A DNA stretch of 64,000 bases from Homarus americanus (GCF_018991925.1 NW_024727853.1:27501-91500); one strand, 5' to 3'; positions 44,691 through 55,520 are shown, numbered from the stretch's first letter. Translations and numbers: made by a program. Notes: generated by a model from the letters alone, not told the origin.

Positions 44691-44750
44691 TCATAAAAAA
44701 CAATCAACAACAGCCCAGGTCGAACCATATGGAATGTAAACAAATAATCC

Positions 44751-44786
44751 ACCAGACCAGACCAGACCAGACCAGACCAGACCAGA
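44751..44786. repeat. (ACCAG)7 pentanucleotide array
   Basis: Seven perfect units. Confidence 0.97.
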
Positions 44787-44879
44787 CAGTCATTCTTACA
44801 AACAGGTAGAGAAAAACAGACAAACATCTCTTAGTCTTTACCAAGCGACACAAACACAACACGACGCCAGAGAGCTTCA

Positions 44880-45300
44880 TGAAGGAGGAGGAAGAGGAGG
44901 AATGAGAGAGGGGTGAGGGGGAGGAGGAGGGACAGTGAAAGGTTAAGACGAGGAGGAGGAAAATGAGGAGGAGAAGAAGAAGAAGAAGAAGAAGAAGGAA
45001 GTAAGTGAGAGTTAGAAGGATGGGAGGCTAAATTAAAGGATGGGTGGAACGATGAGAAGGGAGGGGAGAGGAGGGAAAGTAAGATTGGGGAGGGGAGAGA
45101 AGGACAGAAAGGAAGGTGTATGTGTATGTGGGGGAGGAAGATAAGGAAGAAGAGGTAGAGGGGATGCAGGAGAGCGGGGAGGATAGAAGAGAGTGGGTGG
45201 GATGGAAGGAGGAGGAGGAGGGAGGGGGAGAAGGGAGGAGGAAGGGAGGGAGGGAGAAGGGAGGGAGGAAGAGAGGGGAGGAAGCGTGTGTTGGGCAAGG
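44880..45300. repeat. Polypurine tract (~420 bp)
   Basis: The top strand is almost all A/G, including (GAA)9 at 44968-44998 and (GGGA)n near 45250. The 197-residue minus-strand Ser/Pro/Leu frame is its complement. Confidence 0.88.
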
Positions 45301-45319
45301 TGGTGGAGGGTGGCAGGGA

Positions 45320-45461
45320 GGAGCGATGGGCTGCCACTCTTAATTTCTCCCCGCCAGTCTTACCAGATTCTCCTTCTGGCCTGGAGGGTGGGGGAAAAAA
45401 AAGGCCATCCAGGGAAAAACCCAAGACGTGGAATATTCATGTGCCACAGGTCAAGATGTTT

Positions 45462-45463
<2 letters not shown>
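45320..45463. other. Unique island of ordinary complexity
   Basis: Repeat-free sequence including GGAATATTCATGTGCCACAG between a purine tract and (GT)n. No coding signature. Confidence 0.25.

Positions 45464-45511
<48 letters not shown>
45464..45511. repeat. (GT)24 microsatellite
   Basis: Perfect dinucleotide array. Confidence 0.97.
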
Positions 45512-45512
<1 letters not shown>

Positions 45513-45724
45513 TTTGAGATCTCGTCGTGTTTGTCTTTCCGTGTGTCTGATTGTCTAAATGCCTGATCATCTGGTTACTTGAATTATTTATCTTCTGTTT
45601 TTCTGTCTGGCATAAAGGTCGCCAATCTGATTATCTGTCTAAATGATTGTCTATTTGGATGTGTGTCTACTTATGTGAATATTTTATCTTTCTAGTTTGT
45701 CTGAATGCTTGTCTTTCTGTCTAC

Positions 45725-45850
45725 CCTAACCTGACCTGACCTGACCTGACCTGACCTAACCTAACCAAACCTGACCTTACCTGACCTGACCTGACCTGAC
45801 CTAACCTAACCTAACCTGACCTGACCTAACCTAACCTAACCTAAACTAAA
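45725..45850. repeat. (CCTGA)n/(CCTAA)n pentanucleotide array
   Basis: About 24 units mix CCTGA and CCTAA. The latter is the reverse complement of the arthropod telomere unit TTAGG. Confidence 0.94.
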
Positions 45851-46033
45851 AAAAATGTCTTCTGTTGTTGTTGTTTTCATCTCTGCCTATCACACTATCT
45901 CACCATGTTCACTGATTTCCCATGTCTGATTTCATATACGACTGTCTTTCCAGCTACTTGTCTGTCATTCTGTTTATCCGATCCTGTAATTGTGTCTCTC
46001 AAATTACCTGTCAGTCTCACCCTATTACAGAGG

Positions 46034-46160
46034 TTTTTTTTTTTTTTTTTTACGGAAATTAGGCCTCCTGGCCCTTGTTTACCTCGGGAAGGAAAGGCTC
46101 GGACATAAACCTGTGTATGTTAGTAGTCGTTGATGAACCAAGCTGTTAGAGCTTGGTAGG
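46034..46160 (-). mobile_element. Poly(A)-ended segment with an adjacent stem-loop
   Basis: An 18-base T run (poly(A) on the minus strand) borders about 85 bp of GC-richer unique sequence. At 46138-46158 ACCAAGCT-GTTAG-AGCTTGGT forms a perfect 8-bp stem with a 5-base loop. It may be a short retrotransposed copy. The parent is unknown. Confidence 0.35.
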
Positions 46161-46216
46161 TTACATTAGCAAGAAACCATCAATAACGATGATGCACACC
46201 AAACAGCAGGAGCCAA

Positions 46217-46233
46217 CGCCCCTAAGTGTGTGT

Positions 46234-46298
<65 letters not shown>
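46217..46298. repeat. (GT)40 microsatellite with one interruption
   Basis: GT dinucleotides with a single TC break. Confidence 0.97.
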
Positions 46299-46519
46299 GG
46301 TGCCTTCTGTACAACAACAATGAGTTCAATATTCTTAGGGGTTGAAATTTCACTTGAGGGACGACAGTGAAGAGCCACATGCAGGAAGGAGTCTTGCAAG
46401 CGAGTCGGCGGGGAAGTTAAGCGGCCTTCAGAAGCATCCCGCAACACTCTCCGGAAGACTGATAAAGACTACCAAACTTTGTACTGCACGAGGCACAAGT
46501 TCTTTCACATGATGAATAT

Positions 46520-46520
<1 letters not shown>

Positions 46521-46577
<57 letters not shown>
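46521..46577. repeat. (CT)28 microsatellite
   Basis: Perfect dinucleotide array. Confidence 0.97.
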
Positions 46578-46580
<3 letters not shown>

Positions 46581-46989
46581 TTCAACATCTGGACATGAGA
46601 GAGAAGAGGAAACGGACACTCATCTCCAACCTGAAAAACAACTCACATGACCTGACATACCATTACAAACACCAGGTAGAAATAGAGGTGGGGGAGGTGG
46701 CCTTATTTCCCTGTTCAGAGACAAAAATACTCCAATCTGATGAAGGAGGAGGAGGAGGAGTACATAAAGAGGAGAAGAAGAGGGTGATAAAATATAATAA
46801 CAATGAAAACGACTGACAAAAAACAATAACATGTACAAGATGTAAGTCCCGGTACTCTCCCCATAGGCCCACCACACTAAGCTACACCAAAACTCCAGCC
46901 TGAAAATAGTAGGAGTTAGGCTGAGAATCGATGGGGTGGCTAGGGAGGCCAGGTGCCACTCTTCATTGCGAGCCCCCCTCCCCCCCACC

Positions 46990-47135
46990 ACACACATACA
47001 TACATACATACATACATCCTACATGTTAAGGTCACGAGTAGCACCAGTACTAAGAGGAGGAGGAGGAGGAGGAGGAGGAGGAGGAGGAGGAGAAAAAGAA
47101 GAAGAGGAAGAGGAGGAGGAGGAGGAGGAGGAGGA
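46990..47135. repeat. (CATA)5 and (GGA)n array
   Basis: Five CATA units at 46994-47016. GGA triplets with a central AAAAAGAAGAA break at 47054-47135. Confidence 0.95.
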
Positions 47136-47389
47136 GCGCAGTAGAGGGACATACCGAGAAGGAATGGCTCAAACAGTGTATAATATATCCCCGGGTTTCG
47201 TAGCTTTGTATACTGAGGAATGGGGATGGATAGATGCGTGGTGTAGGTGAGCGAGGATTATTCCGGGGCCACAGAACACAACACAGTGGAATGTCAAAGG
47301 GCGGAGAGTGTGTAACAAAGGGCTTCACATGTGGTCAGATCTTCACAGTCAAACACAAATCATTATTCCCCAAACCAGGTGTACAATAT

Positions 47390-47430
47390 CGCCATCACAG
47401 CATCACAGCATCACAGCATCACAGCATCAG
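47390..47430. repeat. (CATCACAG)4 array
   Basis: Four consecutive CATCACAG units. Confidence 0.94.
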
Positions 47431-47992
47431 GTAATACAACACAAGCCATAACATCTCTTCTCGTATATAATCAAACTCTGGCCATAACAGCAAGACTAAA
47501 TTTACTATATAAATTAAACACCATCGACGTACCAGTACACTAATACAGAATTTTAAGACAACCCACAAGAATTAATATGAAATACGCACAAACACCTTTT
47601 TTTGGGCGAGGCAAATGTAATATCTTAATTATTTTGAGGAAACTGCAAACACCACCAGCTTTACGACCAGGGACTTTTCGCCACACTATTTAAATGATAA
47701 ACAAGGACTATAACATCATGTTTAAAATCCCACAAAAAAAAAGTTAAGCTCCCCTTCCTTAGTCAAGCCTTTCAGAATTGTTACTCGATTGGATGGTCAA
47801 CAAAACTTGTAAACAAAACAAGATAGCAGATAGTTCTCACCTGTGTTGACATTTACAGCATTGACAATCACCTGTACTAGTATTCACAACGTCGACACTA
47901 GTACTGATACAGCGTTGACATTCAGCGTTAACACTCACCAGTGAAGAACAAGACAAAAATTAACTTACCATCGAGAATACATAAGGTGAACG
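47431..47992. other. AT-rich unique sequence
   Basis: ATTGACA/GTTGACA words recur loosely at 47845-47935 (ACCTGTGTTGACATTTACAG, CGTTGACATTCAGCG). No gene. Confidence 0.5.
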
Positions 47993-47993
47993 C

Positions 47994-48021
<28 letters not shown>
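47993..48021. repeat. (GT)14 microsatellite
   Basis: Perfect dinucleotide array. Confidence 0.96.
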
Positions 48022-48027
<6 letters not shown>

Positions 48028-48734
48028 CCCAGGATTGGAATTTTAATTTTCCCTCCAATTACAAATTCATTAATACCATTCACTACACATAGCCACTAAT
48101 ATTTCCACAGCTCAGAAGCCCACACAGTTATTCATCTCATTTGCATAACATTAATCATCAGTACTATTAACTAACACAAACACAATATCTAATTTTTCAT
48201 GCTATTCAATTTTATTATTTCTAATCTATAATTTAGTCATTGTAACTCACCTTATCAATCTTTAGCTATTCATTTATTATCGTCTTTAAATTCACTTCAT
48301 ATTTTATCTATTCACCTCATTCTATCACATCCTATCTATATATTAACTTTTATTCTATCATTATTATCTATTGATCTATTTAATATTTCTCATAATTGTT
48401 CAAGTATTCCGCTATTTCACTCCATTTCATCATAACTCGTCTATATAACACGGTAATTACACCTCATTTAACACAGAGCAGCTCCGTATATCAACGCAGC
48501 AATACCATATACTATAAGGGCGAGGAGACAACTGACCTTCAACAAGCAGTGATCATTACTTTAGAGAATCGAACGAAGCAAATGAGACAAGTCACCGTAA
48601 TGGCTGGCAATTCCAAAATTTTGTAGCCTATTATAAATTTTTGATGGTCCATTTAGGTCTTCACGTTAAGAGTATTTTTGGTATGGGAGGGGGGGGGAGA
48701 TGGGGAGGGATGGGGGGGGTGGTATGGTGTGATT

Positions 48735-48735
<1 letters not shown>
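48022..48735. other. AT-rich unique sequence
   Basis: About 700 bp with a loose ATCTATT pattern. G runs at 48684-48722. No gene. Confidence 0.6.
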
Positions 48736-48770
<35 letters not shown>

Positions 48771-48795
48771 AAGTACACACACACACACACACACA
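48736..48795. repeat. (CT)16 and (CA)10
   Basis: CT at 48736-48769, then AAAGTA and CA at 48775-48795. Confidence 0.96.
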
Positions 48796-48905
48796 TGTTA
48801 GAATTCCACGCATTTAATTGCTTGCTTCCGTTCGGCTTTCTCATTTCTTGCAAAAGCTGTCATGGCCACTTTGTAGTTTTCCTACGTCATTCCTCGAGGG
48901 ACACT
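48796..48905. other. Unique island with transcription-factor-like words
   Basis: CACGCATTTAATTGCTTGC, TTTCTTGCAAAAGC and CCTACGTCATTCC occur in about 110 bp of repeat-free sequence. Homeodomain-like, C/EBP-like and CREB-like spellings are noted, but no function is shown. Confidence 0.25.
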
Positions 48906-48962
48906 CAACCTCCCCCCGCCCTCCCGCCCCCAAGCAAAAGGTAAAAAAAATCCGATTGGTTC

Positions 48963-49335
48963 GAGAGAGAGAGAGAGAGAGAGAAAAAAAAAGGACCCAA
49001 AGAGGAGGAAAGAAAAGAATGGGACTTACAGGATAAAGCTAATTAATAGAGGATATAGAAGACGGGAATAGCCAAGGGACCGAAGAGGAGGAGGAAGAAG
49101 ACGAGAGCGAGGAAGAGGAGGAAGAGAAATGGGAGAAGCGAAAGGAAGAAGGGGAGTGAAGTGAGAAGCGAAGGAAGAATGCGTGATAAGTGGATATAAG
49201 AGGAGGAGTACAGGAAGTAATATGTATTAAGAGGGGAGTGGATAATATGAACCAGGGAAAGGGGGCTAAATGAAAACTAGAATAGAGAGGAATAAAGAAG
49301 GGAAGAGGGACAATAGGAAGCAATTGACGGATTTT
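48963..49335. repeat. (GA)11 and purine-rich tract
   Basis: (GA)n at 48963-48984, then AGGAAAGAAAAG and GAGGAGGAAGAAG words to about 49320. Confidence 0.82.
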
Positions 49336-49380
49336 AAAGAATGAGGAAAGGAAAGTAGAAGGTAAAAGAAGTTATACCAG

Positions 49381-49510
<130 letters not shown>

Positions 49511-49657
49511 ATTGTCTTCTTTCTTATTCCTGAAGAGAATTTATTTGCCAGAGTGTTGGTGATAATTTCCTGATGTTTAACATAGTAACATAAAATATCC
49601 TTATAGGTGACTCTAAGCTCTCTGGTCACCTTGATACGAATTAAATTACTCCTCAAG

Positions 49658-49755
49658 TTAAGTTAGGTTAGGTTAGGTTAGGTTAGATTAGGTTAGGTTA
49701 GGTTAAGTTAGGTTAGGTTAGGTTAGGTTAGGTTAGGTTAGGTTAGGTTAGGTTA
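49658..49755 (+). repeat. Interstitial (TTAGG)n telomere-type array
   Basis: About 19 units, nearly all perfect GGTTA, with TTAGA and TTAAG variants early on. TTAGG is the canonical arthropod telomere repeat. The array has ordinary sequence on both sides, so it is internal and not a chromosome end. Confidence 0.95.
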
Positions 49756-50195
49756 ATTATATTTTTTGTGTATCACTCGATGACCAGAAGTATCGAATAA
49801 CAATAATGATAATAGATAGCGAAGAAGAGAACAAGGAAAATAATTAGCAATAAAAAAGAAAAAACATTAAGAACGATGATAACGCAGAAAAAGACAAAAA
49901 TAATAACGAAATAAAAGAAAAAAAAGAAAAGGAAAAAAAGGAAAAAAGAAAAATAAAGAAGAAGAAGAAGAAGAAGAACAAGAACAAGAAGAAGAAGAAG
50001 AAGATAATCAAGGGCTTCATCATGGCACAGTGTACAGTCTCAGCTCACGGGGACCTTAGAAGGACTTGCTGGGTGCTGGGAGTAAAATCCTCTTACACAG
50101 CGGCGGGGCTCAGGGCAGGAAGGCCATTATACAATAGCCATAGTGTCCTAGCTCAGGTGACAGTGTAAATGTGTTTAGGAGAGGATAGTGAGGTG

Positions 50196-50198
<3 letters not shown>
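49756..50198. other. A-rich sequence, then unique
   Basis: AAAAAAGAAAAGG and GAAGAAGAAG runs at 49910-50005, then ordinary sequence. No gene. Confidence 0.6.

Positions 50199-50231
<33 letters not shown>
50199..50231. repeat. (GT)16 microsatellite
   Basis: Perfect array preceded by GAGGTGAGGTG. Confidence 0.96.
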
Positions 50232-50232
<1 letters not shown>

Positions 50233-50447
50233 GAACAGTGAGCTGCCAGGTAAGGTAGAAGATTACCTACCTCACCAGTCATCTTAGCGAGCCCACCTGT
50301 CAGCTCACTCCTCCTCCACGCCCCTCCCCCATCCCCTTCTACTTCCTCTCCCTAGATCAATGGGCCTTAAGCTCCCCTATCTCCTCTCCCCAACCTCACA
50401 TTCGTAGCACCCCGAAGTTACTGCTGTAAATGGATACGGGAGGATAG

Positions 50448-50449
<2 letters not shown>

Positions 50450-50496
<47 letters not shown>
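50450..50496. repeat. (AC)23 microsatellite
   Basis: Perfect dinucleotide array. Confidence 0.97.
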
Positions 50497-50499
<3 letters not shown>

Positions 50500-50554
50500 A
50501 GCGTTGAGTTACATGAGCAAAAAATTACGACAGAGAAAAATCTCGCAATTAGGA

Positions 50555-50700
50555 GCATTTCCTCCCTCCCTCCCCCTGCTCTTCCTCCCTCCCCTGCCCC
50601 TCTCTTTCTACCCTCCTCCTCCCTCCCCTGCCTGCTTCCCTCCTTCCGTCCCTCTTTCTACCTTCCGTCCCTCTTTCTACCCTCCCTCCATCCCTCACGG
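50555..50700. repeat. CCCTCC/CTTTCTACC-rich tract
   Basis: Pyrimidine-rich with repeated CCGTCCCTCTTTCTACC units. Confidence 0.85.
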
Positions 50701-50819
50701 CCTCACCTACAACAACCTTAACCTAATTATATAAGTAGTGAGGGACAGGTAAACGCCTCATAGCTAAGACCCCGCGCGAGGCACCTGACGGAGTGGCTGA
50801 CGGGGGTGGCGGATCGTCT

Positions 50820-51018
50820 AGAAGAGTGGCTGCTGGAGGAGGAGAAGGGAGAGAAGAACGAGAAGAAGGAAGATGAGGAGAATAAGGAGAAGGGAGAAAA
50901 GAATAAGAAGGGAAAGGAGAATGAGAAAGGAAAGGAGAATGAGAAGGGAGAGGAGAATGAGGAAAAGGGAGAAGGGAGATGAGAATGAGGAGAAAGAAGA
51001 GGAAGGGAGGAGAAACGT
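50820..51018. repeat. Purine-rich ~14-bp repeat
   Basis: GAAGGGAGAAGAGAATGAG-type units recur about ten times with drift. Confidence 0.88.
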
Positions 51019-51111
51019 CAAGTGAAGACCCCCCAAATTACCAAGAGACTCGCTGGCATAACTCTCCGGGATATGATCAGAAGGTTTGAATGCAATGGCT
51101 CAGAGGCGCCC

Positions 51112-51210
51112 CAGTGACCTTGACCTCCGTGACCATAACCCCCATGACCTTGACTTAATAACCTTGACCCCCGTTACCGTGACCCCAGAAACCTTAACCC
51201 TCGATAAGGC
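51112..51210. promoter_or_regulatory. Degenerate TGACCTTGACC repeats
   Basis: GTGACCTTGACCTCCGTGAC, CATGACCTTGACTTAATAAC and CCTTGACCCCCGTTACCGTG recur in about 90 bp. The spelling matches that of the 5.3-kb minisatellite and NR5A/ERR-type sites (TCAAGGTCA). Confidence 0.3.
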
Positions 51211-51470
51211 GAACTTAATTTGATCTTGCAGCTAATGGTCATGGGTGTTGTCTGTGTGCTGTATAACACTTTAAAATATCTGTTACTGTAGCGGTATTTA
51301 TAATATACAGCGTCTACAGTGACCACAAGTGCTTTGGAAGCTGTGTTTGTACCTGTAGCTGTAACTTCAGGGAGGATTGGTAAAAGTTTGGAGTGGAGGA
51401 CTGTGGTCACCAACCCTCAGATAAGAGATTGATGCCTACCTTTCACTGATTGGTTTGTTTCATAGGGAGA
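51211..51470. other. Unique sequence
   Basis: Nothing recognised. Confidence 0.6.
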
Positions 51471-51474
51471 AGAA

Positions 51475-52015
51475 TGGGAGGAGGGGGTGAGGTGAGGTGA
51501 GGTGAGGAATAAAATGTTGTGTTAGAGGTGGGGAAGGGAGGAGGAAAGGGAAAGGAAGAGGAGAGGGGGAAGAAAATGGGGAAGACAGCTAGTAGGAGAG
51601 AGGAGAAGGGAACGTGAGAAAGGGGACAGATGGGAGGAAAATGGCAAGAGATAGAACAGAAAGCTGGGGAGGAGATAAATATTAACCAATAACCCAGGCT
51701 GTTTAGGTAAGGCTGGGGAGGGGTACTTGTGGAGAGGCGTTTGGGGAGACACGTATGGTGGAGGGGTAGTTGGGGAGAGACGTATGGGGGGAGGAGGTGC
51801 ATGGCGGTGGGGTAGGCTTGGGGAATGGGTGTTGAGAGGAGATGGGAGTGTATTGGAAGGGGTCCTGGGGGCGTGGGGAAAGCTTTGGGGCAGAGAAGTG
51901 AGTGGGAGGTGTGTTGGGTTAGGAGTACTGGGGCTGGGGGGGAAGGGGCAGGCTGGGGGCTGGGCGGGGCTGGGGGCGGGAAGGGGGTCTGAGGCATGGG
52001 GAGGGAGAGGAGAAT
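51475..52015. repeat. G-rich purine tract
   Basis: (GGTGA)4 at 51487-51508, then GGGAGGAGG-type sequence. At 51715-51990 degenerate TTGGGGAGA/GGGGCTGG units. The 193- and 175-residue minus-strand Pro/Ser frames are compositional. Confidence 0.87.
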
Positions 52016-52149
52016 AGCACACAACCGCCTCAGTCCAAACCTTCAACATCCTCCCTCCACCTCACCTCCTCCCAGCAGGTAGAATATCATAAATTAACCT
52101 GGCCAAGACAACGCCGGGGGTGACTGCTGAATACTGGAGAATATATTAT

Positions 52150-52293
52150 CTGTCTAGCGGGGATAGGTGGTGGGGAAGAGAGACTGATGGAGGAAGAGGG
52201 TCGAGATGTGTGAGAGAGAAGGAGGATTGGTTGAGGGGAGGTGAGGGGGATGGAAGAAAGGAGGAGAAGGAAGGATAAAAAAATCACAAATAT

Positions 52294-52324
<31 letters not shown>

Positions 52325-52406
52325 CGAGAGAGAAGAATAAGATAAACAGAAAGTGACCAGACAGACAGATATATTTGCAGACACACACACACACACACAC
52401 ACACAC
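52150..52406. repeat. Purine tract, (AG)12 and (AC)13
   Basis: GGAAGAG/GGAGGATT words, then AG at 52299-52323 and AC at 52381-52406. Confidence 0.92.
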
Positions 52407-52539
52407 GTCGGCTGGGGCGTTTTACCGCCTGTTCTCCCTCAAAATATAATCCAATGAGACGCAGTGAAAGCTTTTCTTTTGAGCCCCGCGACCAGCAAAG
52501 TGGTTTGTGATCACAAAGTTACGCTCTAATTGTGTTATC

Positions 52540-52680
52540 CCCCCCTTACCACCCCGTCCCACCCACCTTAAACCTTCTTCTGTCCACCCCCTCCCTCTCC
52601 ACCCCCTCCCTCTCCACCCCCTCCCTCTCCACCCCTCCCTCTCCACCCTCCCCAACACTTTACACCCCCCACACACAATT
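52540..52680. repeat. 15-bp CCACCCCCTCCCTCT minisatellite
   Basis: Five consecutive CCACCCC(C)TCCCTCT units inside a C-rich stretch. Confidence 0.93.
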
Positions 52681-53205
52681 TAGTTCTTTCGGTAATGGAG
52701 TGTTTTACATCCAGACCCTCCAGCTGACTTCATTACCCCCCACCCCTCCCATTCCTCTCATAGGACCCACAAATATCACACTCGCAAATTTAACCCCAAA
52801 TTATTATTTTTTTAACTGATCATCAAGTCAAAAAATCAATTCAAAATAAAAAAGTTAAATATTCCCTAACATAAGAAATCAGTGTACGGAGAGCCGCCCC
52901 TCGCCCACGTTAACCTCAATTTATTTCCGTCTCATCACTTCGTAATTACAGGTAAAATTTTGCTAATGCCTCATTAACTCACAGTTTCAGGTAAACTCCT
53001 GAATTTCAGGGGTAACACGTGCCACACTGAATTTATTATCGCTGTCGTATATGTCGGTTCATCACTTCACTAACCCATCAGACAAACAAACAGGCGGACA
53101 TCTACCAGTCATCACAGCGTGTGGCTTAAAACAATTAAAGCAAAAATTTTAAAACAACCAGAACCTCTGTTGACAACTTGTTTAAAAAAGGTTGTGTCAT
53201 GATAT

Positions 53206-53207
<2 letters not shown>
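52681..53207. other. AT-rich unique sequence
   Basis: Nothing recognised. Confidence 0.6.

Positions 53208-53268
<61 letters not shown>
53208..53268. repeat. (CT)30 microsatellite
   Basis: Perfect dinucleotide array. Confidence 0.97.
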
Positions 53269-53270
<2 letters not shown>

Positions 53271-53453
53271 AGTCACGTAAGCGAATCCGACTCTCGGTAA
53301 GGCTGGTCATGTCAGTCCTTCAATGGTCCAAGTAAGAAATTTAAGCGTACAGTATTTACCCCAGGCACAAGGCTTCTCTTTATTCCTCAGTTGTAGTGCC
53401 GTCCGAAGAGGGGAGAGGGAGCAATCGAAGAGGATCTATGAGTCACGCTAACT

Positions 53454-54430
53454 TGAGGACTAACTTACCTAGCCTGAGGACTGTGTTACCTTGCCTGAGG
53501 ACTGTGTTACCTAGCCTGAGGACTGTGTTACCTTGCCTGAGGACTGTGTTACCTTGCCTGAACTATGTTACCTTGCCTGTGACTGTGTTACCTGAGGACT
53601 GTGTTACCTTGCCTGAGGACTATGTTACCTAGCCTGAGGACTGTGTTACCTTGCCTGAGGACTGTGTTACCTTGCCTGGAGGACTATGTTACCTTGCCTG
53701 GGGACTGTGTTACTAGCCTGGAACTGTGTTACCTTTGCCTGGGACTATGTTACCTAGCCTGAGTGGACTGTGTTACTCTTGCCTGAGGACTGTGTTAGTT
53801 TCTTGCTCTGAGGACTGTGTTACCTTGCTCTGAGGACTGTGTTACCTAGCCTGAGGACTGTGTTACCTTGCCTGAGGACTGCTTGCTTGGGACTATGTTA
53901 CCCAGCCTGAGGACTGTGTACCTGCCTGGGACTGTGTTATTTTGCCTGAGGACTATGTTACCTTGCCTAGGTTACTCTAGCCTGTGTGTTACCTTGCCTG
54001 AGGACTGTGTTACCTTGCCTGAGGACTGTGTTACCGAGACCTTTTTTGCCTGAGGACTGTGTTACCTTGCCTGAGGACTGTGTTTGCCTGAGGACTGTGT
54101 TACTCTTGCCTGAGCCTGAGGATTGTGTTACCTTGAGGACTCAGGACTGTGTTACCTTGCCTGAGGACTGTGTTACCTTGCCTGAGGACTGTGTTACCTT
54201 GCCTGAGGACTGTGTTACCTTGCCTGAGGACTGTGTACCTTGCCTGAGGACTGTGTTACCTAGCCTGAGGACTGTGCCTGAGGACTGTGTTACCTTGCCT
54301 GAGGACTATGTTACCTTGCCTGAGGACTGTGTTACCTTGCCTGAGGACTGTGTTACCTAGCCTGTGGACTGTGTTACCTTGCCTGAGGAGTATGTTACCT
54401 TGCCTGAGGACTGTTACCTTGTCTTGACCA
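53454..54430. repeat. 21-bp minisatellite, ~45 copies over ~1 kb
   Basis: The unit is TTGCCTGAGGACTGTGTTACC or its TAGCC variant. A period of 21 gives a 7-residue repeat (CVTLPED, or LRTVLPC in another frame), but insertions and deletions shift the frame many times (53560-54000 is especially scrambled), so no continuous protein results. Units at both ends are regular and the middle is irregular. Confidence 0.95.
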
Positions 54431-54499
54431 GGTCAGCAGGTAGAAAATCGACCACGAATCCCTTGTGTTTGTGGGACGTATACAGTACAGTAAGGGATC

Positions 54500-54705
54500 T
54501 CGGGCCACATTCATAAGATTATGCGCCTTAATTTTGCCCGTAAACAGGTTTTGAGAGAGCGTATCAACTCCTGTGATAGTCTCAATATATTTCTTATTAC
54601 ATCAGACACGTTATCTCCAGCTTGACGCCAGCTTATACTTCTAAAATTACGAGAAAAATGTGACGTAAAAACGCTTCGAGAATCTGACACTATGAGGCAA
54701 AAAAT
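54500..54705. other. Unique, possibly element-derived sequence
   Basis: Begins near GGGCCACATTCATAAGATTA and continues without repeats. The minus-strand 69-residue frame has no recognisable domain. Confidence 0.3.
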
Positions 54706-55012
54706 CGACTTTATTTTCATTTGTCATGAGGCTCATCTTCCTACGGTTTTCTCCTGTGAGCTGCCGTCAGGGGAGAGGGATAAATTACTCAAGTGATTCA
54801 GGGCCGCTAGCCAAAGGGTCCTTCAGGTTCAATTTGCACCCTAGCCTGGCCCCTGAAAGGTTATTATAAGGAAAATCGACCTTATTTTCTTTTGACTTGA
54901 AGCTCATTTTCCTTCGATTTTTTCCGTCGAGGGAGAAGGATGAGGGATTTAGGCCCATCTACCACGGGTTTTTAGGGGCTATTGTTCACCCTCACCCTGG
55001 CCCTGAAGGCGT
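54706..55012. repeat. Diverged tandem duplication, ~170 bp unit
   Basis: AAATCGACTTTATTTTCATT, GAAGGATGA-type and CACCCTAGCCTGGCCCCTGA in the first half match AAATCGACCTTATTTTCTTT, GAGAAGGATGA and CACCCTCACCCTGGCCCTGA in the second half. Divergence and indels are substantial, so the duplication is old. Confidence 0.65.
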
Positions 55013-55099
55013 CAAGCTCGCAGCGGAGTAAACTTACCCTGACAGGTGCCACGTGGTCTGTTTAGTGATCTGGAAGCGTATTGTTTTTAATTGTGAAAT

Positions 55100-55395
55100 A
55101 TGTGAGGGGGAGTAAGAGGAGGCAGGGAGGGTGTGTGATTGACGGGTGAGGGAGGAAAGGAGGGTCGAGAAGGTGGTGTGGAAGGAGAGGGAAGGGGTGA
55201 AATGGGGAGAAGAGGTGTGAGACGAGGAGGGAAGGAGTGAGGAAAGAAGGAGTGGGAAGGGGAAGTGAGGAGAAGGGAAAGGAAGAGTGAGATGGGGCGG
55301 CCGTGAGAAAGTAAGAAATGGGGAGGAATTACAGTGAGGAGGAGGAGGGAGTATGGACAGATTGCTAAGTGGAGTGTGAGGGAAGATAGAGAGGG
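55100..55395. repeat. Purine-rich tract
   Basis: GGAGGAAAGGAGGG, GAAGGAGAGGGAAG and GAAATGGGGAG words on the top strand. Confidence 0.85.
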
Positions 55396-55396
<1 letters not shown>

Positions 55397-55451
<55 letters not shown>

Positions 55452-55470
55452 AAGGTGTAGAACTGTACTA

Positions 55471-55520
<50 letters not shown>
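55397..55520. repeat. (TG)27 and (AG)24
   Basis: TG at 55397-55450, a short spacer, then AG at 55472-55520 with one GGAG break. Confidence 0.96.

Noticed and set aside
44139..44739. Long Cys/Val-rich (minus) and Thr/Gln-rich (plus) frames
   Set aside because: Both strands are open over the same 20-bp repeat and (AC)n, which points to composition and not coding.
51443..52049. Pro/Ser-rich minus-strand frames of 193 and 175 residues
   Set aside because: They are two overlapping frames in a G-rich purine tract with no domain-like segment.
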